Below the pieces are notes generated by a model, which worked only from the letters and a program-made list of their open reading frames with translations, did no database searches and was not told the origin of the DNA. The translations under genes were made by a program, and so were the position numbers. This document shows positions 55,275 through 63,928 of a stretch of 64,000 bases of DNA, in pieces; position 1 is the first letter of the stretch, and the number at the start of each line of letters is the position of its first letter. The stretch covers positions 1 to 64,000 of the forward strand of contig NZ_PJNI01000008.1 in NCBI RefSeq assembly GCF_002844555.1. Reading direction: 5' to 3'. The DNA is from Brumimicrobium salinarum. GTDB taxonomy: Bacteria > Bacteroidota > Bacteroidia > Flavobacteriales_D > Crocinitomicaceae.

Positions 55275-56711
55275 ATGACAAACGTATCCGCTGTAGTTAG
55301 CAGCATAAGAAATATAATGCGACAAGACAGAGGAATCTCTGGAGACGCGCAACGATTAGAGCAACTCGGTTGGATGTTGTTCTTGAAAATTATAGATGAT
55401 AAAGACCAAGAATTTGAAATTATTAAAGACGATTATGTTTCAGTAATCCCTGAAAAATTTCAATGGCGAACCTGGGCAGCAGATGCCGAAGGAATTACGG
55501 GTGATGAATTGTTGGAATTTATTGACAGCAATGCCGAAGGAAACAGAGGTTTGTTTGCAACGTTGAGAAATCTAAGCAGCAATACCAATCCAAAAAGAGC
55601 AGCGATTGTAAAGGAAGTTTTTGAAGGTTCTAACAACTTTATGAAGTCGGGATATGAGATGCGTAAAGTGATCAATAAACTGAATGAAATTGACTTTAAT
55701 AACTCAAAAGATAAACAAGTATTTGGTGATATTTATGAAAGCATTTTAGTTGAATTACGTGATGCTGGAAATAAAGGAGAATATTATACCCCTAGAGCAG
55801 TTACGCAGTTGATGACCCAAATGACGGATCCTCAATTAGGAGATAAAGTACTCGATCCTGCAGCTGGAACGGGTGGTTTCCTCACAGAAGCCATTGAACA
55901 CGTAAGAGAGAACTATGTGAATACCGTAAAAGATGAACACATTCTTCAAAAAAGTATTTCTGGATGGGAATTAAAACCCGTGGCTTATGTTCTCGGATTA
56001 ACCAATTTAATTCTTCACGATATTGACATTCCCGAATACCTGTATAAAGACAGTTTGAAAGTAGAATACAACGCCATAAAAGCAAAAGACAAAGTAGATG
56101 TCATTTTGGCCAATCCTCCTTTTGGTGCCAGCATTGCCGACGGTGTAGAAACCAACTTTCCGTCTAGTTACAGATGCAAGGAATCTGCGGATTTATTCGT
56201 CATTTTAATGTTGCAACTTTTAAAACACGATGGACGCTGTGCCATTGTTTTACCTGATGGTTCCATTACAGGTGATGGTGTAAAAGCACGTATCAGAGAG
56301 AAACTACTTACCGATGCCAATTTACACACCATTATTCGTTTGCCGCAATCTACATTTTTCCCCGCAACGGTAAGCACCAATCTTTTGTTCTTTGAAAAAG
56401 GTGAAAAAACAAAAGATATTTGGTACTACGAACATCAATTGCCAGCAGGTCAAAAGTCTTACTCTAAAACAAAACCTGTTCAATTTAAAGAGTTTCAGCC
56501 AATTGTTGATTGGTGGAATAACAGAAAAGAATCTGATGTGGCTTGGAAAGTGAATGTGAAGGATTTGAAAAATTGGGATTTGGATATAAAGAATCCGGTT
56601 GTGGAGGAGGAAGAGAAGATGATGACGACATCCGAAGCTCTTGAGAAATTAAATAATTCAATAAATACGAGTCGGGAATTAGTAAAAGACTTGACAAAAT
56701 ATTTAAGATAA
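55275..56711 (+). CDS. hsdM: Type I restriction enzyme, M subunit (N6-adenine methyltransferase)
   Basis: 478 residues. N-terminal HsdM helical domain (IRNIMRQDRGISGDAQRLEQLGWMLFLKI), SAM-binding LDPAAGTGGFLTEAI and the catalytic NPPF motif (LANPPFGAS). Methylates adenine in the site chosen by HsdS. The stop is 2 bases before the hsdS start. Confidence 0.96.
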   Translation: MTNVSAVVSSIRNIMRQDRGISGDAQRLEQLGWMLFLKIIDDKDQEFEIIKDDYVSVIPEKFQWRTWAADAEGITGDELLEFIDSNAEGNRGLFATLRNLSSNTNPKRAAIVKEVFEGSNNFMKSGYEMRKVINKLNEIDFNNSKDKQVFGDIYESILVELRDAGNKGEYYTPRAVTQLMTQMTDPQLGDKVLDPAAGTGGFLTEAIEHVRENYVNTVKDEHILQKSISGWELKPVAYVLGLTNLILHDIDIPEYLYKDSLKVEYNAIKAKDKVDVILANPPFGASIADGVETNFPSSYRCKESADLFVILMLQLLKHDGRCAIVLPDGSITGDGVKARIREKLLTDANLHTIIRLPQSTFFPATVSTNLLFFEKGEKTKDIWYYEHQLPAGQKSYSKTKPVQFKEFQPIVDWWNNRKESDVAWKVNVKDLKNWDLDIKNPVVEEEEKMMTTSEALEKLNNSINTSRELVKDLTKYLR

Positions 56712-56713
56712 TT

Positions 56714-58084
56714 ATGGGTAAAGAATTTAGAATCAAAGATTTTTTAATACGAATTAAGGATCAAATTATCATCGAGGATGATACTACTTATAAGAGAGTA
56801 ACTGTATCAGGAAATCATAAAGGAGTAAAGTTAAGAGATGAAGTTATTGGAGCATTAATAGGAACAAAAAAACAATTTGTGATTAAGGCTAAAGATTTTA
56901 TTTTATCTAAGATCGATGCTAGAAATGGTGCTTTTGGTATTATCCCTGATGAATTAGATGGAGCAATTATTACCGGAAATTTTTGGACTTATTCAGTGGA
57001 TACTGACTTGATAGACACAGAATGGTTTTTTTACTTTACGCACTCATATAATTTTATTCAAATTTGCATTGAATCAAGTACAGGTTCAACACATAGGAAA
57101 TATCTAGATGAAAAAGTGTTTTTAAATCATAAGATTTTTGTTCCCGAAATTAAAGAGCAAAAACAAATGGTTAAGAGGTATAAAAGTAGTTCGAAAATAT
57201 CTAAAAAATTGTCTTTAGAAATTTCTTCACAAAAAGAATACCTATTCCAACTCAAGCAATCCATTTTACAAGAAGCAATTCAAGGAAAACTCACAGAAGA
57301 ATGGCGAACTGCTCGACAGGCTCAAGAGTCACCATTGGAAGAGGCAAGTGAGTTACTCAAACGGATAAAAGCTGAGAAAGCCCAACTCGTCAAAGAGAAG
57401 AAAATTAGAAAAGAAAAAGCTTTGCCGCCTATATCAGATGAGGAAATTCCTTTTGATTTGCCAGAGGGGTGGGTTTGGACAAAGTTAGGTGATATATGTA
57501 CTAAAACTGGTTCAGGAAGTACGCCAAGAGGTGGGAAATCAGCCTACATAGAAGCTGGAATACCGTTCATTAGATCCCAAAATGTTTATGATGGCGGTTT
57601 AAGATTAAGTGGTGTTGCATATATCCCAATGGCCACACATAAAAAAATGAAAGGAACAAAAGTTCAAGCTGAAGATTTATTACTCAATATTACAGGAGGT
57701 TCTATAGGTAGATGTTGTATTGTACCAAAAGATTTCAAAACAGGAAATATAAATCAGCATGTTGCTATTATTAGAACCTTAATAAAAAGCAATGGATACT
57801 TTATTCACAAGGTTGTTTGCTCTCCCTATTTTCAAAATATGATTTATGAAGCACAAACTGGAGCTGGAAGAGAAGGATTACCAAAGAATAAAATGGATAA
57901 TATACTAATTGCATTACCGCCACTGGAAGAACAACAAGAAATCGTAAAAAAGGTAGAGGTTTTAATGGAGCATTGCGAGGAATTAGAAAAAGAAGTAGCA
58001 GAAAGTGAAGCCAATGCACAGATGTTGATGCAGGCGGTTTTGAAGGAGGCTTTTGAAGGGGAGATTAAAAAGGAAATGGTATGA
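56714..58084 (+). CDS. hsdS: Type I restriction enzyme, S (specificity) subunit
   Basis: 456 residues with two target-recognition domains. TRD1 starts almost at the N-terminus (FILSKIDARNGAFGIIPDEL) and ends near residue 180. A helical spacer (QKEYLFQLKQSILQEAIQGKLTEEW) follows. TRD2 starts at LPEGWVWTKLGDICTKTGSG and ends with PPLEEQQEIVKKVEVLMEHCEELE. The recognised DNA sequence cannot be read from the protein alone. Confidence 0.95.
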   Translation: MGKEFRIKDFLIRIKDQIIIEDDTTYKRVTVSGNHKGVKLRDEVIGALIGTKKQFVIKAKDFILSKIDARNGAFGIIPDELDGAIITGNFWTYSVDTDLIDTEWFFYFTHSYNFIQICIESSTGSTHRKYLDEKVFLNHKIFVPEIKEQKQMVKRYKSSSKISKKLSLEISSQKEYLFQLKQSILQEAIQGKLTEEWRTARQAQESPLEEASELLKRIKAEKAQLVKEKKIRKEKALPPISDEEIPFDLPEGWVWTKLGDICTKTGSGSTPRGGKSAYIEAGIPFIRSQNVYDGGLRLSGVAYIPMATHKKMKGTKVQAEDLLLNITGGSIGRCCIVPKDFKTGNINQHVAIIRTLIKSNGYFIHKVVCSPYFQNMIYEAQTGAGREGLPKNKMDNILIALPPLEEQQEIVKKVEVLMEHCEELEKEVAESEANAQMLMQAVLKEAFEGEIKKEMV

Positions 58085-58120
58085 GTGATTGTTATAAACA
58101 TATCTTAAGTTAATTTTAAA

Positions 58121-58735
58121 ATGGGAGATTCACCACATATATTGAAAAGGGGTTCTTTGTTTGCAATGTTCTGTCTATCCTATTTGCCTTTGTTTTTATT
58201 GCTTGCAATTAAGATTTTATTTGAAAAATTTAATCGTTTCAAATTTGTTGAAATCAGCTTAGACTCAATAAAATTATTTATATCTGAATTTGGCTTTTTA
58301 GCTTTACTTACTTTCTTGACTGTTTATGCTATAGTTGGAACGAAATTAACTTTTAAGAATATTTCTAAGAAAAAAAGGAATGCTTTTCCTGTAAAAGTCA
58401 CATCTATTAGACCCAAAAATGAAGAATCATTATCTTATTTGGCAACATACGTTATTCCTTTAATGATTCAGGGAAACATTGATACATATAATTACATTGT
58501 TTTTTCGATTCTATTTTTTATTTACTACAAGTTATATTCAACTTCTAGTTTAATATTGATTAATCCAATACTAAACATGAAATATGGTTTGTTTGAACTA
58601 GATTATATACATTGCTCTAATAACAAAGTAAAGAGAAACGCCTTAATCATATCAAGTCAAAAATGGATTGAGGAAGAGGAGGAGTTAAAACTTTTAAAAT
58701 TAAGCCATCGGTTATATTATGCCTATAAAAACTAG
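58121..58735 (+). CDS. KwaA-like four-helix membrane protein (Kiwa defence)
   Basis: 204 residues with four hydrophobic segments: about residues 13-34 (LFAMFCLSYLPLFLLLAIKI), 52-76 (FGFLALLTFLTVYAIVG), 105-120 (YLATYVIPLMIQ), 123-147 (YIVFSILFFIYYKLYSTSSL). A conserved INPIL follows. Size and topology match KwaA, the membrane sensor of the Kiwa anti-phage system. The call rests mainly on the following DUF4868/KwaB-like gene. 36-base gap to hsdS, 17 bases to the next gene. Confidence 0.7.
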   Translation: MGDSPHILKRGSLFAMFCLSYLPLFLLLAIKILFEKFNRFKFVEISLDSIKLFISEFGFLALLTFLTVYAIVGTKLTFKNISKKKRNAFPVKVTSIRPKNEESLSYLATYVIPLMIQGNIDTYNYIVFSILFFIYYKLYSTSSLILINPILNMKYGLFELDYIHCSNNKVKRNALIISSQKWIEEEEELKLLKLSHRLYYAYKN

Positions 58736-58752
58736 AAAACTAAAGATATAAA

Positions 58753-59781
58753 ATGGAAGCGACAGATTTGTTAGAAGAACTAAATGAATATACAGAAAGT
58801 GAAACAATTCACATGTATATTATTGAAAGAAAGAAAAAAGCAGGTGTTAAAACAAAAGCAAAACCATCTGAAAAATTTGAATATGTACCTTTACAAGTAG
58901 ATTTAAGTGAGGAATTAGCTCCAAGTATCCAGGACATGCTCAAAAAAGTGATCAATAAAAAGGTGCGCGATGACATTGAAATAAAAGAATATCAGGTAAT
59001 AGATGATACAGAAGATAAGATTCAGACTTACAAGGATCTCGGAAAGATAACAGGTTTTAAAGAATTTTTGAATTCAAGATTAGGAGGAGAGATTAAAGCT
59101 CTAAAGTCCTTTGAAAAATTAGCTGAATTAGAAAAGGCATGGGCTATCTGCTATGGCTTTTACAGTTCTGAAAAACAGGATTGGTTGTACTGTATTAAGA
59201 AACTGGCGCCTAGAAATATGGCAGTAGATCAATCTTTATCAAAAAATCTCAAAGGTGCTATGAAAAACTCAATTAATTCAGTTTTTGATACCACAACTAG
59301 CACTCTAAAACCAATGAACGGTTTCTCTATCAATATCGAACCTAGTATTGATATGATTTATTTTGATCAAAATATTTATATATTCAACAAAAAAGGCTTT
59401 GAAGATATAACAAGCCTAACTGAGGAATTCATAGAATTGAGTAAGGAGTTGGTTGAAGAGGTTAATGATATAAATTTCGTAAATGGAATAGAGCACATTT
59501 CGTCTGTTATATTAAGTAAGCCATCATTTAGAAATAAACTTATCAAGGCTAAAGATATTGGGAATATCGATTTTTTAAAAACCTGTAAGAACTTCAAATT
59601 GGAGTTCAATCGAGCAGGAAAGAAATTGAAAATTAAATTCTCTTACGATGTTGATGGGAAGATAAATGCTAAGGACGAAGAAGAAGCTAAAAACATTATC
59701 CAAGTTATAAGCGAGTTTTACAAAGAAGGGATTTTTGGAGGTAAAGTTTTCGAAACCGCAGCTGGGAGGTTGAAAAAATAG
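58753..59781 (+). CDS. KwaB-like DUF4868 protein (Kiwa defence)
   Basis: 342 residues. The DUF4868 core is recognised in KPMNGFSINIEPSIDMIYFDQNIYIFNKKGFEDI (quoted as IDMIYFDQNIYIFNKKGFED) and the later KLKIKFSYDVDGKI region. DUF4868 is the KwaB component of Kiwa, a DNA-binding effector that acts with membrane KwaA. Length is close to that of E. coli KwaB. It follows the KwaA-like gene by 17 bases, which supports the assignment. Confidence 0.78.
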   Translation: MEATDLLEELNEYTESETIHMYIIERKKKAGVKTKAKPSEKFEYVPLQVDLSEELAPSIQDMLKKVINKKVRDDIEIKEYQVIDDTEDKIQTYKDLGKITGFKEFLNSRLGGEIKALKSFEKLAELEKAWAICYGFYSSEKQDWLYCIKKLAPRNMAVDQSLSKNLKGAMKNSINSVFDTTTSTLKPMNGFSINIEPSIDMIYFDQNIYIFNKKGFEDITSLTEEFIELSKELVEEVNDINFVNGIEHISSVILSKPSFRNKLIKAKDIGNIDFLKTCKNFKLEFNRAGKKLKIKFSYDVDGKINAKDEEEAKNIIQVISEFYKEGIFGGKVFETAAGRLKK

Positions 59782-59814
59782 ATTTTTTAAGTAGGGAATT
59801 AATATAGAAATGGT

Positions 59815-60993
59815 ATGACGGACATAAATCAAACGAAGCTAGCCACATTACTTAATGATACAGGGTCGATTGTAAAAGAACACCGAAAAAATATAAGAGA
59901 AAAAGGCGAAGATTTTAATATCTTTTCTGTATTGAAAATGGAAGAGGATGAAACCAAAACACATTCAGGAATGATTGTGGCGTTGTTAGATCCTAATGGG
60001 AATCATTATCACGGCCAAAGATTTTTAGAATTGTTTCTTAAAGAAATCGGTTATGAATATGAGGATGAAAACCTAATTTTGGTAAAAGTTAAAGCTGAAC
60101 ATAATTTGGGGAAAATTCCAGAAGATTATTTAAGTGGAGGCTCCATTGATATTTTAATCAACTTTCCTTCAGGAAAAGCAATAGCTATAGAAAATAAAAT
60201 TAAGGCTGGCGATCAGAAAAACCAGATGTATAGGTATAGTTTGTATAAAGGAGCAGACAGTAGATTATATTATCTAAATCTTTATGGTGAAAAACCAACA
60301 AAGAAAAGTCTTTATAAATTATCAGACAAAGATTATGATATCATTACTTATAAAACTCATGTCTTAAATTGGTTGGAGAATTGTTTGTTAATAGTAAAGC
60401 CTGGTTCAATAGTTGAAAATGCAATAAAACAATACAGAATTTTAATAAAAAATCTAACTCATACAATGGATAATAACCTAGAAGTTAAGCTAAATAAGCT
60501 AATTGAAAACAATCTAAAAGAAGCAAAATATATTCACTCACACTTCCGAAAAGCTGTTTCTAACATTAGAGAAAAACTTAGAATTGCAGTTTGTGAAGAA
60601 ATAAATAATAGGAAGTTAGATGTGACTGCACGTCCAGGGAACGATACTTCTCATGTTTACTCACAGATTTGGTTGAACTCTGAAAAGCTTCATGTTAAGG
60701 ATCTACAATTTGGTTTAGAGTCATTCTCGGGAAAAGGACATAATCATGGACGTATTTTTATAGGTGTATTTGATAGAGAAAAGGAAAAGGAGTATGAAAT
60801 TCTAAGTGATGGCGATTATAGATTGAATTCTTCTTGGCCTTTAATTAGAGATATAAAAACACCATGCGATAATCATTTGAATTTGTCCAGTATAAAAACG
60901 CTTGAGAAATTGTTAGATGATGCTGATTATTTTAATGAGATGGTCGATGAGGTTGTAAACCAAGTTAAGGATTTTGTTGAGTTATATCATTAG
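59815..60993 (+). CDS. PDDEXK_4-type nuclease-like protein
   Basis: 392 residues. N-terminal EDETKTHSGMIVALLDPNG, then Asp112 (GSIDILINF), Glu126-Asn-Lys128 (IAIENKIKAGD) and Gln/Tyr residues (DQKNQMYRYS) match the PD-(D/E)XK motif set of the PDDEXK_4 family. 33 bases after the kwaB-like gene and on the same strand, so probably in the same transcript. It could be a third part of the Kiwa unit or a separate nuclease. I know of no standard three-gene Kiwa. Confidence 0.75.
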   Translation: MTDINQTKLATLLNDTGSIVKEHRKNIREKGEDFNIFSVLKMEEDETKTHSGMIVALLDPNGNHYHGQRFLELFLKEIGYEYEDENLILVKVKAEHNLGKIPEDYLSGGSIDILINFPSGKAIAIENKIKAGDQKNQMYRYSLYKGADSRLYYLNLYGEKPTKKSLYKLSDKDYDIITYKTHVLNWLENCLLIVKPGSIVENAIKQYRILIKNLTHTMDNNLEVKLNKLIENNLKEAKYIHSHFRKAVSNIREKLRIAVCEEINNRKLDVTARPGNDTSHVYSQIWLNSEKLHVKDLQFGLESFSGKGHNHGRIFIGVFDREKEKEYEILSDGDYRLNSSWPLIRDIKTPCDNHLNLSSIKTLEKLLDDADYFNEMVDEVVNQVKDFVELYH

Positions 60994-61132
60994 TAGTGCT
61001 TTTGAGGAAATGAAAAGGTGTTGTTTGATTTGAATCATTCAGTTTTTAATTCCCCTAAAGGAAAGAACTTTAAAAAGAACATCAAACATATAAGAGATGA
61101 AACGTATTAGTCTGTAAAACGTGAAGAATAAG

Positions 61133-61651
61133 TTAAATTTGTTTTTTATCTTCAATTAAATCTAAAAGTTTTTTCGCTTCAGATATTATTTTAGAATGTT
61201 CTTTTATGAGATCAAATGAAATTACATCATTTTTATGTTTTAATTGAACAATAAACCTTCCATTTATTAACATATATGCTCCTCCATGAAAATGACTGTC
61301 AGTGATTTTAATTTGATTTATTTCTTCATTTTTTCTTGGATTATCAAAGGCTCTATGTGCTGTTAATTTATGTCTTAGTGGGATAAACCTTAGTATTTCT
61401 GGCATTTCAATTTCATAAGAGATTCCTAAATCTGTAACACTATCGCTTTTGGCATAAAAATAAAACTGTCCCATTCTATTTAAATAAGCAGTAAGCTCAT
61501 GTCTCATAGAGTTAATCGTGATCCAATTTTGACTTCTAGCTTGATCAGTGTATTTATCTTTTACTATAGGATTTAAACTTTGATGAAGTCTATAATAGTT
61601 GTTAAAATGGTAAACCAACCCCTCAATAATTGTCCTTTCGTTATAATGCAT
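61133..61651 (-). CDS. Hypothetical protein, possible HEPN-like
   Basis: 172 residues. Contains Arg93-x5-His99 (RHKLTAHRA) within a helical region, consistent with the R-x4-6-H motif of HEPN RNases, and a second R-H (SMRHELTAYLN). It is not enough to be sure. Starts 17 bases after the PIN gene stop, so it may be co-transcribed with the PIN and XRE-ImmA genes. Confidence 0.45.
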   Translation of the reverse strand: MHYNERTIIEGLVYHFNNYYRLHQSLNPIVKDKYTDQARSQNWITINSMRHELTAYLNRMGQFYFYAKSDSVTDLGISYEIEMPEILRFIPLRHKLTAHRAFDNPRKNEEINQIKITDSHFHGGAYMLINGRFIVQLKHKNDVISFDLIKEHSKIISEAKKLLDLIEDKKQI

Positions 61652-61667
61652 TTTGTCTTTACTTTTA

Positions 61668-62180
61668 TTAGTTATCCTCCCAATCCATCAACCTTCCCTC
61701 AAATTCCTTCATCAACTTAGAATTATTCTGATACATCACATTTTGCTGAATCAGCTCCTTTAACTTTTCAGAAGCTTCTTTTTTACTTAAAATACCTTGT
61801 TCTATCAATTGGTCAAAAATCCATAGCATTCCATGGTATTCTATAGCTACTTTCTTGGCGTGATTGCGAATAACTTTGTCGCTGCTCAAAACGATTGCTT
61901 CATGTTTTTTGGCAAGGAATAATACGGTTTTGTCAACTTCGGATAAGGCACGAGGGTAATTCGTATTCATTATTTCAATTCTTTCAGCAGAAGCTATGGT
62001 GTGGATTGTTAGCTTCCCAACACTCACAAAAGCATCGAGCACGTTTCTCTGTTCTGGATATAACTCGTTGAGTACATCTAATGAAGTGTATAATTCTAAA
62101 TCAATAGAAAAGAAAGATACGGTTAAATTTAGGTCGTGCAAATCAATAAAGATACACGCATCGGTAATGGCTATCTTCAT
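61668..62180 (-). CDS. PIN-domain protein (predicted toxin RNase)
   Basis: 170 residues with the PIN acidic set: Asp7 (ITDACIFIDL), Glu39 (VLNELYPE), Asp83 (EVDKTVLFLA), Asp101 (SSDKVIRNHA). PIN domains of this group cleave RNA as toxins, and here the partner would be the upstream XRE-ImmA protein, 6 bases away. Fits the COG2856-PIN toxin-antitoxin type predicted from gene neighbourhoods. Confidence 0.8.
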   Translation of the reverse strand: MKIAITDACIFIDLHDLNLTVSFFSIDLELYTSLDVLNELYPEQRNVLDAFVSVGKLTIHTIASAERIEIMNTNYPRALSEVDKTVLFLAKKHEAIVLSSDKVIRNHAKKVAIEYHGMLWIFDQLIEQGILSKKEASEKLKELIQQNVMYQNNSKLMKEFEGRLMDWEDN

Positions 62181-62186
62181 AGATTC

Positions 62187-63245
62187 TTATATCATTTTAG
62201 TGTTTGCTTTAAATGCTGCAAGCGTCATGTTTTTAAGTGCTGCCGCTTTGCTCATGGAAATCAATTCTTCCACAACGGCTCTGTATATTAATTGGTCAAA
62301 ACGCCCCGATTCTTCGTGTCCATGATATTCAAAAGGCTCATCAACCCTCCAATTATTATCATCCATCATTTTAAAGAATTGTCGTGTATAATTATTATTT
62401 ACAATTTTGCAAACATTAGCCCGCATCACAATAGCTTGCATGGATATTCCGTATTGCTTCTTGATATTGCCCAATTCATTCATAGATAATTGCTTTCTGT
62501 GTTCACCCAATTCTTGTTTAATTGCAGCCTCGGGCAATAACATTGCTCCCGCAAACTGATGACACAAAGTTTCAATTTGTTTATGGGTTAGGCTCTCATT
62601 AAAGTCTAACAGTAAATGTCCCAATTCATGCAATAAGGTAAACCTCAATCGGTCTTTTTTATTATCCATTTGGGTTTCATTGTAGGCAATTACAGGAATA
62701 TTTCCATTGGCATAAGTTTGTAAACCATCAAAATTGCCATCAGCTTTAATTTTTAAAACTTTAATGTGTTTATCCTCTAGTAGTTCAGCGATGTTGGGCA
62801 TGGCATTATTACCAAGTTTCCATTCTTTACGCAGAGAATTAGCCGCATGATTTACATTGGCATAACCAGAAACTGCTGGATAATCTTCCAATGGGTTTAC
62901 AAAATTATTTTTTATCCCTAAAATTTCTTCTATTTCAAGATAGCGAGAAAGATAGTCCTTGGTTTGCTCTTGAATTCTGGTTTCTTCTTTTGCAGGTATT
63001 TTTAGTTTACGATATTCCACTTTTCCAATCTCTACGGTCATAGGATTAAAAAAGAAATCTGGTCGTACATTAAATATTTTACTGAATTCAGCAATCATTT
63101 CACTATCAGGAATTACTTCACCTTTTTCATAGCGATAAATAGCTTGCCTAGTGATTTTATTATTGAGTTTGTCAACAACGTCCTGTAAAGATAGTCCACT
63201 TAACAATCGAGCTGATTTAAATCTTTCCGCGAAAATAGTATTCAT
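62187..63245 (-). CDS. XRE-family / ImmA-IrrE metallopeptidase regulator
   Basis: 352 residues. N-terminal HTH_3 domain (LSLQDVVDKLNNKITRQAIYRYEKGEVIPD), and in the middle the M78 peptidase motif HExGH: His206-Glu207-x2-His210 (LLHELGHLLLDF), followed by HQFAGAMLLPE. Such proteins combine an operator-binding domain with a protease that can clear repressors. Paired with the PIN gene (6-base gap). Upstream are TTTGTAAA sites that suit autoregulation. Confidence 0.88.
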   Translation of the reverse strand: MNTIFAERFKSARLLSGLSLQDVVDKLNNKITRQAIYRYEKGEVIPDSEMIAEFSKIFNVRPDFFFNPMTVEIGKVEYRKLKIPAKEETRIQEQTKDYLSRYLEIEEILGIKNNFVNPLEDYPAVSGYANVNHAANSLRKEWKLGNNAMPNIAELLEDKHIKVLKIKADGNFDGLQTYANGNIPVIAYNETQMDNKKDRLRFTLLHELGHLLLDFNESLTHKQIETLCHQFAGAMLLPEAAIKQELGEHRKQLSMNELGNIKKQYGISMQAIVMRANVCKIVNNNYTRQFFKMMDDNNWRVDEPFEYHGHEESGRFDQLIYRAVVEELISMSKAAALKNMTLAAFKANTKMI

Positions 63246-63267
63246 TGTTTTTGGTTTTAATTAAAAC

Positions 63268-63295
63268 AAATATAGGTGTTTTTTAGTTTACAAAG
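63268..63295 (-). promoter_or_regulatory. XRE-ImmA promoter with operator site
   Basis: TATATTTG on the minus strand at 63268-63275 (TAnnTTTG). AGTTTACAAA at 63286-63295 covers the position of the -33 box (TTTG on the minus strand). Confidence 0.5.
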
Positions 63296-63386
63296 TTTAT
63301 TTCGTATAGATTTTAACATGTTTATATTGGTTGAATATCTGTGTTTATAATCATTTTATAAAGGATTTATAGAAAATAGGCAACCT

Positions 63387-63430
63387 TTGTAAAGTTTACA
63401 ACGTTATTTGTTTTTAATATTTTGTAAACT
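63387..63430. promoter_or_regulatory. Further operator-like sites
   Basis: A perfect 7-1-7 inverted repeat TTGTAAA-G-TTTACAA (63387-63401) and TTTGTAAACT (63421-63430). With 63286-63295 there are three sites of the same motif in the 269-base gap. Confidence 0.45.
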
Positions 63431-63514
63431 GATAAAAATTATATATAATTGAATAGACGTCCAGTTCTTTCGGTCGAGAAGTGAGAGAATAATGTAAACA
63501 AAAACTTAATTAAG

Positions 63515-63637
63515 ATGGCGAAAGACGCATCCGGTAAGAAGTTCAATAGAGTTCCTGCTCACACTAAAAAAGTAGGTGGAAAAACTATTAAAGTTAAAGA
63601 GCATATCCGAAGTAATCGTAAAGATTCAAAAGGATAA
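63515..63637 (+). CDS. Small basic protein, 40 residues
   Basis: ATG at 63515 to TAA 63637 (MAKDASGKKFNRVPAHTKKV then GGKTIKVKEHIRSNRKDSKG). Lys/Arg-rich, no membrane segment, spaced like a real gene after a leader. It is upstream of another tiny gene. Function unknown. Confidence 0.6.
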   Translation: MAKDASGKKFNRVPAHTKKVGGKTIKVKEHIRSNRKDSKG

Positions 63638-63710
63638 TTAATGTTCTTAAAAAGAGCGAATCTCCTCTGCTCTGGAAAGGAGAAGTAAATAATAATTTTA
63701 AATCATACTT

Positions 63711-63863
63711 ATGATGAAAAACTTACAAAAATCAAATCAAGTTAGTGTTTGTCACAAAAACAGCTGTGTACATGCAGCAGGTGAAAATGCTAAAATGATT
63801 ACAATGGGCGCAACATTAATGTTGGTGCTTATTGGAATTGCAGTATTACTAAAATCTGCATAA
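63711..63863 (+). CDS. Small membrane protein, 50 residues
   Basis: ATG 63711 to TAA 63863. Residues 1-30 hydrophilic with a C-H-x3-C pair (VCHKNSCVHAAGE), then a single hydrophobic helix (GATLMLVLIGIAVLLKSA). Likely inner-membrane. Adjacent start at MM allows one residue difference. Same direction as its neighbours, so possibly an operon with the next gene. Confidence 0.55.
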   Translation: MMKNLQKSNQVSVCHKNSCVHAAGENAKMITMGATLMLVLIGIAVLLKSA

Positions 63864-63928
63864 TGATAATTGGGAAGGGAGAAAGACTTCCTTCCTAAAT
63901 TTTAATTTTTATAAAAACAAAAACGCTT

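Larger units (their letters stand above)
45049..63245. mobile_element. Genomic island at tRNA-Asp (right end not seen)
   Basis: Runs from the tRNA 3' end through integrase, RteC, excisionase-like HTH, replication/DnaC/amidase genes, then defence genes and a PIN / XRE-ImmA pair. No relaxase, T4SS or capsid gene is present, so it looks like an integrative element or satellite that depends on other functions, or an eroded one. The right border is a guess, as no direct repeat of the tRNA end was found. Confidence 0.6.
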
